From: JBBQLG01 sp038327655 | GTDB lineage: Bacteria; Bacteroidota; Bacteroidia; Cytophagales; Spirosomataceae | Reading direction: 5' to 3' | Length of the DNA stretch: 64,000 nt | Assembly: GCA_038327655.1 (NCBI GenBank) | Contig: JBBQLG010000002.1 | Coordinates: 39,586-103,585 of the forward strand | In this document: positions 25,840 to 36,000 of the stretch, in pieces | Layout: each line of letters starts with the position of its first letter | Numbering within the stretch: the stretch's first letter is position 1 | Notes under the pieces: model-generated | What the model saw: only the letters and a program-made list of their open reading frames with translations | Databases searched by the model: none | What the model was told of the DNA's origin: nothing | Program-made: the position numbers and the translations under genes

Positions 25840-27192
25840 TCATGGGTTTGCTTTTTGTGCAACCTGAAACGCCAGGTTCGCCGTGCTGACGTGCAGATGG
25901 GTGTCATAGACGTAAACGAACAGTCGGTATGCACCCGGCGCTTGTGGTAATCGAAACTGCACCACCGGCGTTGTGTCGGTATCAATCAGTCCGCTGATGA
26001 CAGGGGAGGGGGCATCTTCAAAATCGGAGCGTTGCCGGGCCGCCTGCCTGATTTCCCAGCGATACGTCAGCGGGTCATTGTCGGGATCGGTGGCGACGAT
26101 CTCCGCCCGGTGCATGCCGGCCGACGGCGTAAAGGATAGGCTCGTCGTGGCGCGTCCATCGGTGAGCAGTTGCCCAACAACTGGTGCCTGATTGGCGGGC
26201 CGCTTTCCGGTCCATAGCTCCTGCATCAGCCCTACTAACGGCGACTCCCGCCCCTGGTCGTCAAAGAAGCTAAACCAGGTGTGGGTTTCTTCCTGTTTAC
26301 TGCCCCATAAAAACAGGTAGGACCCCAGGCAGTTGGGCGGCAGTGGACTGATGTACTGCCGGTAGTACTGGTTGATAAAATCGTATTTCTGCCGACTGGT
26401 TGGCTCAATGGGCGACTCCCATGGCGTTTTCTCCACTTCCCAGTAGCCCCTGGACCCAAACTCCGACAGAATGTAAGGCCCCGTCCAGCCGCCCTTTTGC
26501 AAAAAATCGGCCATGTGCGGAATGTCACCGTACACATTAAACGACATGATGTCGATGTCCGGGCAGCGTTCGCGGGCGAGCCATACGGACCGTTCACTGT
26601 CTAACGAAACCGCCGTAGTTACGGGATGATCGGGGTCGAGTTCATGAATCATCCGGGCAATGCGGTTCACCTCGTCGTATACGTTCAGGTTGGTACCATA
26701 CTCGGCCGATTCATTGCCTACACACCACATCAGCAGGGCCGGGTGATGTCGGTAGGTCATTACCAGTTTACGCATCCGTTCGAACTGCCGGTCCGTGGCT
26801 GCCTGATCGTTGTAGTCAAAGCCTTCCGTTTCGCGCTCTATCCACAAGCCAAAATGAACGGTTAGCCCCAACGCCTGCGCCTGATCGAGTACCTGGTCGG
26901 CTTCGTTAACATCCCACGTACGGATAGAATTGCCTCCGCAGGCCCGCAGGCGCTCAAACTGATGCCGATTACTGGCCAAACTACCCGCTCCTTTGATAAA
27001 GTAGGGCCGTCCGTACCGCAGGAGTTCCCAGCCATTGCCGGTATGGCGGATGGTCGTGGCGTTGGTTACCGACGCCACCGTTTGGCGGGGCGACTCCGAA
27101 TGGGTGCAGCGGACGCACAAAATCAACCCGAACAGGCCGACCACCGCCGACAGGGCTGACAACCGGGGTGATCGACCGAAAGATAAAGTCAT
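25840..27192 (-). CDS. GH2-type TIM-barrel glycoside hydrolase, lipoprotein
   Basis: 450 residues. Hydrophobic N-terminus with a lipobox-like LCVRC (Cys at about 30). The barrel runs from RYGRPYFIKGAGSLASNRHQ to about residue 330: GNSIRTWDVNEA, LMWCVGNESAEY with the likely acid/base Glu, and GPYILSEFGSRGYWEV with the likely nucleophile Glu. The C-terminal 100 residues form a fibronectin-like beta domain (RAEIVATDPDNDPLTYRWEIR). It is probably lipid-anchored, trimming or editing a beta-linked polysaccharide. It is transcribed divergently from the GT2/GH26-like fusion at 27390, suggesting a synthase/hydrolase pair. Substrate not known. Confidence 0.8.
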   Translation of the reverse strand: MTLSFGRSPRLSALSAVVGLFGLILCVRCTHSESPRQTVASVTNATTIRHTGNGWELLRYGRPYFIKGAGSLASNRHQFERLRACGGNSIRTWDVNEADQVLDQAQALGLTVHFGLWIERETEGFDYNDQAATDRQFERMRKLVMTYRHHPALLMWCVGNESAEYGTNLNVYDEVNRIARMIHELDPDHPVTTAVSLDSERSVWLARERCPDIDIMSFNVYGDIPHMADFLQKGGWTGPYILSEFGSRGYWEVEKTPWESPIEPTSRQKYDFINQYYRQYISPLPPNCLGSYLFLWGSKQEETHTWFSFFDDQGRESPLVGLMQELWTGKRPANQAPVVGQLLTDGRATTSLSFTPSAGMHRAEIVATDPDNDPLTYRWEIRQAARQRSDFEDAPSPVISGLIDTDTTPVVQFRLPQAPGAYRLFVYVYDTHLHVSTANLAFQVAQKANP

Positions 27193-27389
27193 CGGCTGTG
27201 TACTAATGATAAACGGATCAGGTGATTCTCTTGCTTTTGACTCGGAAGGGGCAGGCTGGTCAACACATAGTCCGGTAAATGGAGTACATATTTTAATCTT
27301 CGTTTAATCTTAACCATTGACCGTTTGTAGATTCGACGTCATAACCATACATAGTGACTAAATCCACATCTTCTGCAACAACAGCGTTT

Positions 27390-29891
27390 ATGAAGTGGCC
27401 AACGTTTACAGATACTTCCCCCAATGAGTCGTACGGCTTTACTTCCCGACCGCACGATACCGGGCCGGTACGGCTGCTGATTATCATTGGCTTAGTGTTT
27501 ATGGCAGGCTTTCTATGGCTGTACTTCCAACCGGTCAATCGGGGGTATCCGTTGCTGTTTGGGCTGCTCACCGTCTCTGTACTGCTTAAACTGTTTCGAT
27601 TGCTGCACGAGTGGTATCACTACTGGCAGGTGGTGCCACCGGTGCGGCCTGCCGTTACGCGCCGGTGGACGGTGGATGTGATGACCACTTTCTGCCCCGG
27701 CGAGCCGTACGAGATGGTTGTTAATACGCTCCGGGCGATTCAGGCAATGCCATACCCCCACACGACCTACCTGTGTGATGAAGCCGACGATACGCATCTG
27801 CGGCAGATCTGCGAACAGATGGGCGTCCGGCACGTGACCCGTACGGATAAAGCGGATGCCAAAGCGGGCAACATCAATAACGCACTCCGGCAGGCCACCG
27901 GCGAAATCTGCCTCATTCTCGACCCTGACCACGTGCCGGTACCCGACTTTCTGGATCAGGTGCTGCCCTATTTCGAGGACCCCGCTATTGGTTTTGTGCC
28001 TTGTGTGCAGGGCTATTATAACCGGAAAGAAAGTTTGGTCGCCTACGGGGCCGCCGAACAGACCTACAGTTTCTACGGGCCGATGATGACCTGCATGAGC
28101 AACTACGGTACCGCGCAGGCCATTGGTGCGAACTGTACCTTCCGGCGGGCTGCGCTCGATTCCATCGGTGGCCACGCGGCCGGTTTGTCCGAAGACATGC
28201 ATACCGCTATGCTCCTCCACGCCGGGGGCTGGCAATCCGTGTATGTGCCGTTGCCGCTGTCGTATGGCTTAGTACCGGCCACGCTGTCGGCCTACTATAA
28301 GCAACAACTAAAATGGGCACGGGGCACGCTGGAACTGCTGGTGACTACTTATCCGAAAGTATTCGGTCGCCTGACGGGGCGGCAGCGGTTTCATTACCTG
28401 ACCATGCCGCTGTATTACGTATTGGGCCTGGTGCAATTGATCGACCTGCTGATTCCGGTTCTCGCGCTGGTAATGATGCGGTTACCCCTGCGGCTCGATC
28501 TGCTGGTGTTTGCTGCGGCCTACCTGCCGCTGTTAATGACGGCTTTCCTGATCCGGCAGTACGCACAGCGGTGGCTGATCGAAAAGCAGGAAGCAGGCTT
28601 TCACCTGCTCGGCGGGGTGCTGAGCAGCGGTACGTGGTGGGTGTATGTACTGGGCCTGCTTTATACGATTTTCCGGGTGGAGGTGCCGTACCTGCCTACG
28701 CCGAAAAACGATGTTCCCCGCAACAACGTACTGCTTTGCCTGCCCAATGTACTGATGGGATTACTTACGCTGGGGGCCGTTGGCTACGGTGTATATCACT
28801 ACGGCCGCTTCGCGACGGGTAACGTCTTTTTCCGGTTGATGATTGGTTTCGGGCTGCTGAACGTACTGATCCTGAGCCTGAACGTGCTGATTGGTCAGGA
28901 ACGGGTACTGGGGGCGGTGTATGAGTGGATTCGGCAACTCACGTCCCGCCGATTGTTTATGCGCTCGCTGCGGCAATTTATCTGTGCCGTTCGCTACGGC
29001 CTCTACGGTCGGTTGCGTGGGGCTGCTCTGCCGCTGTTTGGCCTCGTACTGATCTTTACGACGGGCCTGATTGGGTTCACCTACCGGCAGCGAATGCCCA
29101 GTCAGCCGCACGACATTCGGCACGCAACTGCTCAACCGTTTTACGTCGGTACCGAACCGGCCGGTCGGTCAATACCCGTACCTGAACTCCAGACTATGAC
29201 CGGCGTAATCGAACCGCAGCATCTGTCGTGGCAACCCGCGCGGTCAGGTATCGCTGGTCCGCACCGGCCCGCGCTGGCCAATAGCCTGCCCTTGTTGTAT
29301 GTAGAACCGGATTTGGGTGGAGCGCACCAGCCACTGAATCCGTTTCTGCAAAACATGAACCGGGGACACTACGACGATGTATTAACACGGTTTCTGCGTA
29401 AATTGAAACGGTATCGGCAACCGGTGTTGCTGGCGTTTGCGCCCCGGTTCGATGATCCGTCCCGGCCGTGGGGAACAGCAGCAGATGCCAGCCTGAAATT
29501 GTACCGGGACGCCTGGCAGCACCTTGTCCGATTGGGGCAGCAGGAGCAGGCAACGAACGTGATCTGGGTCTGGTGCCCGGCTAAACCAACAACTATCGCT
29601 TCGTTTCACCCCGATGCGGACTGTGTCGACTGGCTTGGCATAGATGTTGTTAACCGTCCCGATGCCACTGCCGATCCGGCCGGGCACTCGTTTGCTACGT
29701 TGTACCAATCGCTGCATAACGCGATTCGCCTGCACAAGGAGTACGACATTCGGCAGAAACCGGTTCTGATAACACACTTAGGTACTGCTATCGAGACTGA
29801 TATGCCTGAAAGTCAATGGGTAGTCCATGCCATGGGCGATATCCGGGATCGCTATCCCGAAATCAGGGGTGCCGTTTTTACGGGCCGGTAA
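27390..29891 (+). CDS. Cellulose-synthase-like GT2 fused to a catalytically degenerate GH26-like domain
   Basis: 833 residues from ATG 27390 (GTG at 27354 is an alternative). The first half is a processive GT2: two N-terminal helices, YLCDEADDTHL (about 130), LILDPDHVPVPDFL (about 178), GLSEDMHTAML (about 267) and QQLKWARG (about 305), then six or more membrane helices. The last 200 residues read like a family 26 mannanase: YVEPDLGG, YDDVLTRFLRKLKRYRQPVL, NVIWVWCPA, DCVDWLGIDVVN and KPVLITHLG. The acid/base HE is replaced by PRFD (LLAFAPRFDDP) and the nucleophile Glu by His (THLG). It probably makes a beta-glycan and uses the C-terminal domain outside to bind it. It is the last gene before the NRPS-PKS locus. 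Confidence 0.8.
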   Translation: MKWPTFTDTSPNESYGFTSRPHDTGPVRLLIIIGLVFMAGFLWLYFQPVNRGYPLLFGLLTVSVLLKLFRLLHEWYHYWQVVPPVRPAVTRRWTVDVMTTFCPGEPYEMVVNTLRAIQAMPYPHTTYLCDEADDTHLRQICEQMGVRHVTRTDKADAKAGNINNALRQATGEICLILDPDHVPVPDFLDQVLPYFEDPAIGFVPCVQGYYNRKESLVAYGAAEQTYSFYGPMMTCMSNYGTAQAIGANCTFRRAALDSIGGHAAGLSEDMHTAMLLHAGGWQSVYVPLPLSYGLVPATLSAYYKQQLKWARGTLELLVTTYPKVFGRLTGRQRFHYLTMPLYYVLGLVQLIDLLIPVLALVMMRLPLRLDLLVFAAAYLPLLMTAFLIRQYAQRWLIEKQEAGFHLLGGVLSSGTWWVYVLGLLYTIFRVEVPYLPTPKNDVPRNNVLLCLPNVLMGLLTLGAVGYGVYHYGRFATGNVFFRLMIGFGLLNVLILSLNVLIGQERVLGAVYEWIRQLTSRRLFMRSLRQFICAVRYGLYGRLRGAALPLFGLVLIFTTGLIGFTYRQRMPSQPHDIRHATAQPFYVGTEPAGRSIPVPELQTMTGVIEPQHLSWQPARSGIAGPHRPALANSLPLLYVEPDLGGAHQPLNPFLQNMNRGHYDDVLTRFLRKLKRYRQPVLLAFAPRFDDPSRPWGTAADASLKLYRDAWQHLVRLGQQEQATNVIWVWCPAKPTTIASFHPDADCVDWLGIDVVNRPDATADPAGHSFATLYQSLHNAIRLHKEYDIRQKPVLITHLGTAIETDMPESQWVVHAMGDIRDRYPEIRGAVFTGR

Positions 29892-29896
29892 ACGGA

Positions 29897-29928
29897 TTGG
29901 TAAACAGACCAATTCGTATCTATTTTTG
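29897..29928 (+). promoter_or_regulatory. Bacteroidetes-type promoter for the NRPS-PKS operon
   Basis: TTG at 29897-29899, a 21-base spacer and TATTTTTG at 29921-29928, an exact TAnnTTTG match. It starts six bases after the preceding gene's stop. Transcription would begin near 29935, about 75 bases before the preferred ATG at 30010. Confidence 0.6.
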
Positions 29929-29993
29929 CAGGAGCGACACGTAATGCCGTTTTTGCAGTTACCATTTCTGGAAAAAAGAAAAATTGCCACGTT

Positions 29994-29999
29994 AAGGAG
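29994..29999 (+). promoter_or_regulatory. Shine-Dalgarno-like AAGGAG
   Basis: AAGGAG ends 10 bases before ATG 30010. Strong Shine-Dalgarno sequences are unusual in Bacteroidota, and this one helps choose 30010 over the in-frame ATG at 29944. Confidence 0.45.
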
Positions 30000-30009
30000 C
30001 CGGAACGAC

Positions 30010-33000
30010 ATGAATAACTTTACGGATAGAACGATTGTCGATTTGTTTGTAAAACAGGCACAACGGACGCCGGAGGGCATAGCCGTTACGCTGGCGGATG
30101 AACACATTACGTACCGGACGTTAGACGAAAAATCAAATCAGCTTGCCCATTACCTGCGCAGGCAGGGTGTGCAACAGGAAACACTGGTGCCGATCTGTCT
30201 CGACCGCTCCATTGAGATGATTATTGGCTTACTGGGCATTCTGAAGGCCGGTGCTGCTTATGTACCCATCGACCCCGGCTATCCTGCCGACCGCATCCGG
30301 TTTGTTTTGGACGATACTGCAGCCGGGCTGGTACTGACCGATACAGCCTCCGCCCGCTTCATTACGGGCCTGAATACGGGGCTGACGGTCATTGCCCTTG
30401 ATGCCGAATGGACCACCATCGCCCGTGAATCGACGGAGGCCGTTTCGGTCGCGATAACGCCCGCTACTCTGGCCTACGTCATTTATACGTCCGGTTCAAC
30501 GGGTCGGCCCAAGGGGGTGCTGATTGAACACCGGTCAATTGCTAATTACATCCTGAACAGCATCCACGACTACGCTACGACTAATCAGCAGCAGTCGGGG
30601 AGTTACATGCACCTGCCGCTGGCGTTCGATGCGTCGGTGACTACTATTTTCGTGCCCCTGTTAACCGGCAAGCGAATTGTTGTTAATGCATTGCCGCCGA
30701 TCGAAGCATTCAATAATGAAACACTACTGGAAAACGGTCCCTTCGATTTTCTGAAGGTTACACCGGCGCAGTTGTTCCTGATTGACACGAGTACTCACAG
30801 TGACATAAAGGCGGCAACGAAACGGTACGTGGTAGGCGGAGAGGCCCTGCACCGGCGGCACTATGCATTTCTGGCTGCGGCCGGTATCGACGCAGAAATT
30901 ATCAATGAATATGGCCCCACAGAGGCAACGGTTGGGTGCATTTCGTACCGGTTCCCCATCCGGGATACCGTTCCTGAATACCCAAACGGACTGCCGATTG
31001 GTCGGCCTATGCCTAACGTCAGTATTTACCTGCTGGATGCTTCGCTCAACCCGGTGCCTGCGGGTATGGCCGGTGAACTTTACATTGGTGGCGTACAGGT
31101 GGCACGGGGCTACCTGAATCAGCCTGAACTTACTAAAGAACGGTTCATTGCCGATCCGTTCGCCCTGCTACCCGGTGCCCGGATGTACAAGTCAGGCGAT
31201 TTGGGCCGGTACCTGCCGGACGGAAATCTGGAGTATCTGGGCCGGATGGATGAGCAGGTGAAGTTGCGTGGGTACCGGATCGAACTGGGCGAGATCGAAA
31301 GCGTTCTGCAACAGTATCCCGGCGTAACCGACTGTGCCGTTGCGGCAAAAGCCGATGGTGACGGTCAAAAGCGGCTGATCGGATACGTTGTGATGAAAAG
31401 TGGCTTCGATCGAAGAGCCATCACGAGCTTTCTACAGGCGACGCTGCCCGAATACATGGTGCCGCAGTTGTGGGTAGAGCTGCCGCTGATTCCGCTGACT
31501 GGCAATGGAAAGGTCGATAAAAAAATATTGCCCAACCCCGATGCGTCGGAGTTGCTGACTAAATCATACATCGCCCCGACGACTAAAACGGAGGCCAAAA
31601 TCAGTGTTGTCTGGAAAGCCGTGCTGCACGTAAAGCAGGTGGGCAGCACGGATAATTTCTTTGAACTGGGCGGCACATCCTTGCTGGCGGCCCGTGCGGT
31701 GGCGGTTCTGAAACAGGAGCACGGCTACGACCTGCCGATTATGAAGCTGTATCAGTATCCGACGGTGGGCGGTATCGCGGCTTTTTTAGACGGACGAACG
31801 AACGGCAATCTTAAACCGCTCAAGCCAAAACGGGCCCGGACCGAAACCGCCGATATCGCCGTGATTGGCATGGCGGGCCGCTTTCCGGGAGCAGATACCA
31901 TCGAGGAGTTGTGGGCCGTCCTGAAAGAAGGCAGAGAAACCATCTCATTTTTTCAGGACGCCGAACTCGACCCGCAGCTATCCGCCGATCTGACCAATGA
32001 TCCGGCTTACGTGAAAGCAAGGGGTATTATTCAGGCTGTCGATCAATTCGATGCGGAGTTTTTCGGCCTGAATCCCCGGTTGGCGGCCGTGATGGACCCG
32101 CAGCAACGGGTATTCATGGAAATTGCCTGGGAGGCCCTCGAAAAAACCGGCTACCTGCCCCAGACCTATCACGGAACCATTGGTGTTTATGCGGGCTGTG
32201 GCAACAATACATATTACCTGAATAATATATTGCGCAACCGCAAAGTAGTCGATCAGATTGGGGAGTTGCAGGCATCGACCGCGAACGAGAAAGACTATAT
32301 CGCGTCTCGGACGGCTTACCAGCTAAACCTGAAAGGCCCGGCTGTGAGTGTTTTTTCGGCCTGCTCTACGTCCCTGCTGGCCATTGCGCAGGCGGTTGAC
32401 AGTCTCCGTAACGGGCAGTGCGATGTCGCGCTGGCTGGTGGAGCCAGTGTGACAGCACCCGTCAACAGTGGCCATTTGTACCAGGATGGGGCCATTTTCA
32501 GTCGCGATGGTCATTGCCGGTCATTCGATGCCGACGCGCGGGGTACTGTTTTCAGCGATGGGGCGGGGGTGGTGTTGCTCAAACCACTCGAAGATGCCCG
32601 GCGCGATGGCGACACGATTTTTGCCGTTATCAAAGGAACCGGCGTCAACAACGACGGGAGCGGCAAGGGCAGCTTTACGGCGCCCAACGCCGAGGGGCAG
32701 GCCGGAGCCATTCGGATGGCGTTGGACAATGCCCGGATCGACCCGTCGACCATCAGCTACGTGGAAGCCCACGGCACGGCCACGCCCCTCGGCGACCCGA
32801 TTGAAATTGAAGGCCTGAAAATGGCTTTCGGCGACCAGTACGAAAAGCAGTCCTGCGCCATCGGGTCCATAAAAAGCAACATGGGCCACCTGACAGCAGC
32901 AGCGGGCGTGGCCGGATTTATTAAAACTACGCTGGCTCTGCATTACCGGCAGCTACCGCCGTCCTTAGGTTTTACGACGCCCAACCCGGTGATCGACTTC

Positions 33001-36000
33001 GCCAACAGCCCGTTTTTTGTGAACACTGCGCTAACTGAGTGGCCGTCGAATCCTCTGCATGATGGACCGCGCCGAGCCGGGGTGAGTTCGTTCGGAGTGG
33101 GTGGTACGAACGTCCACGTGGTACTGGAAGAATATGTTTCGGCCCAGCCCGCGTTAACACCGGAGCCGGTTGGCAGCAGCCGACCGATGCAACTCATCAC
33201 CTGGTCGGCAAAATCGGCGGCCAGTCTCGATGCCTACGCTGACCGCCTGACGGAGTACCTGCACCAAAACCCATCCATTAATCTGGCCGACGTGGCGTTT
33301 ACGCTGCAAACGACCCGGCCCGACTTTGCGCACCGCCGTTTCGCGCTGGCCACGAGTACGGGTGCGCTACTCAATACCCTGCAAACACCATCTATCGGCA
33401 TTTCAGGTGGGCGCATCAGGACCGACCGGCCTGGTGAAGTTATCTTTTTATTTCCCGGTCAGGGCGCGCAATACCTGAACATGGGCCGTGACCTGTATGA
33501 ACATGAGCGCGTCTACAGAGAAGCTATAGATGCCTGTGCCGATTTGCTCAACGCCTGGTTAGATACGGATATCCGGCAGGTGATGTACCCCGAAACGGCC
33601 AACGCTGCGGCTAAAGAACGGTTGAAAAACACCCGGTACACACAGCCCGCCCTGTTCGTGACCGAGTATGCGCTGGCCCGGCTCTGGATGAGTTGGGGTA
33701 TCGAACCGACCGTTTTCTGTGGGCATAGCATCGGTGAGTTTGTCGGGGCGCATCTGGCGCGTGTGTTTTCCCTCGCCGACGCCCTGATGCTGGTTGCCAA
33801 CCGGGGTCGTATGGTAAGTGAACTGCCCCGTGGCAGCATGCTTTCGGTGCGGCTGGAAGCGGGTAAGGTGCTGGCCATGCTGCCCGAAACGCTGTCGATT
33901 GCGGCTATAAACAGCCCTACTCTGTGCGTGGTGGCGGGTGCCGACGAAGACATTGCTGCTTTTTCCCGCCAACTGGATGAGGGCGACATACCGAACCGGG
34001 TCCTCGAAACCAGTCACGCGTTTCATTCAGCCATGATGGACCCTATCGTTGCGGATTTCGAAACAGTGGTTCGGCGGGTGGCGCTCAATCGTCCGCGCAA
34101 ACCAATTGTGTCGACCGTAAGTGGCACCTGGCTAACCGATGCACAGGCGACCGACCCGGCCTACTGGTCGACGCATCTGCGATTGACGGTCCGCTTTGCC
34201 GACGCGCTGGAAACGCTGTTTACGCAGGCAAATCCGCTGTTGCTGGAGGTTGGTCCCGGCACCGTAACGACCGTTCTGGCCCGGCAGCAGGCGGCTGGCC
34301 GACCGGCCGTTCTGCTGGCCAGTTTAGACAGTGCCAAAGGTGAGCAGTCTGACCATCAGTCGATACTAAAAACACTGGGCCACCTCTGGTTATGGGGAAT
34401 GGTGCCAAATTGGACTACTTTTTGCGGTACCGAAAAAAGAAGTAGATTGGATTTGCCAACCTACGCATTCGATAAAAAACGCTGCTGGGTCGATCCAATG
34501 GCTGATTTATTCAACCCCCGTGCTGCTCCGGCAGCCGTGAATTTATCCGTAGACACCACACCGATTATCCGTTTACACCGTATCCCGATGAGGAAAGATC
34601 ATTTACTCGACCAAATAAAATCGATTCTCGAAGACGCATCCGGTGTAGACATGGAAGGTGTAACGCCCGATATGACCTTCCTGGAGATCGGCCTCGATTC
34701 GCTGCTGCTGACGCAGGTGGCATTGATATTTAAAAAGGCATTCAACGTGCCACTCACTTTCCGGCAACTGAACGAAGAGTATGCCACCCTCGATCAGTTG
34801 GCCGTTTACTTAGACCAGACACTCCCTGCTGCGCCTGCGCAACAGCCGCCCGTTGCGCAGCCAGTCAGTCCGGTTATGGCACCGGTAGCTGCACCTCACA
34901 GTCCGCCGGTTTATCTGGAACAGCCAGTCATCCTGGTTCAGCCGGGGGGCGATTCGGCACTGGGTCTGATTGCGCAGCAGTTGCAATTACTGGCCCGGCA
35001 GGTAGCCTTGTTGCAGGGGGGGGCACCACCCGTGTCCGTTCCCCTCGCGGCCCCGCCTGTGCCCATGCTACCGCCCGCACCAATGCCGTCGGTTAGCGCC
35101 ACGCCGTCCATCAGTGCCGATCTGACACCCGAAGAGGCTGTCGAAATTAAAAAACCGTTTGGTGCCACGGCCCGCATCGACCGGCATACCATTGCCCTTA
35201 CGCCAACACAACAGACGTTCATTCAGCAGCTTACGGAACGGTATAATCAAAAAACGGGGGGTAGCAAAGCCTACTCACAACAGCACCGTCGCTACATGGC
35301 CGATCCCCGCGTGGTGTCGGGCTTTAAACCGCTGACCAAAGAGTTGGTATATCCCATCGTTGTTAATCAGTCGAAAGGCAGTCGGCTCTGGGACATCGAC
35401 GGCAACGAATACATTGACGTGCTGAACGGCTTCGGCTCGAACCTGCTGGGCTATCAGCCGGACGTTATTAAAAAGGCCCTGCACGAACAGGTTGAGGGTG
35501 GCTTTGAAGTAGGGCCGCAGCACGAACTGGCGGGCGAAGTGAGTCAGCTGATCTGCGAGTTCACGGGATTTGACCGGGCCGCCCTGTGCAGTACCGGTTC
35601 CGAAGCCGTGATGGGTGCCATGCGTATTGCCCGTACTGTTACCGGCCGTTCGCTGATTGTGGCCTTCACCGGCTCCTACCACGGCATTATGGACGAAGTG
35701 CTGGTGCGGGGTACCAAAAAATTAAAATCGTTTCCGGCCGCGTCGGGCATTATGCCGGAGTCGGTGCAGAACATGCTGATTCTGGACTATGGTACCGACG
35801 AAAGCCTGCGCATCATCCGCGAACGGGCGCATGAACTGGCAGCCGTGCTGGTGGAGCCGGTGCAAAGCCGCCGACCCGAATTTCGGCCCGTCGAGTTCCT
35901 GAAACAGGTGCGGGCTGTTACCGCCGAATCGGGCACGGCCCTGATCTTCGATGAAGTGATTACGGGCTTTCGGATGCATCCGGGCGGGGCACAGGCCTTG

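Noticed and set aside
27354..27389. GTG 27354 as the start of the synthase-GH26 fusion
   Set aside because: ATG 27390 lies well before the first membrane helix and needs no rare start codon. The choice remains open but the ATG is favoured.
32350..32370. Ketosynthase active site reading FSACSTS instead of DTACSS as a sign of inactivity
   Set aside because: The Cys and both His residues are present, and CSTS variants are common in ketosynthases that take substrates from NRPS modules.
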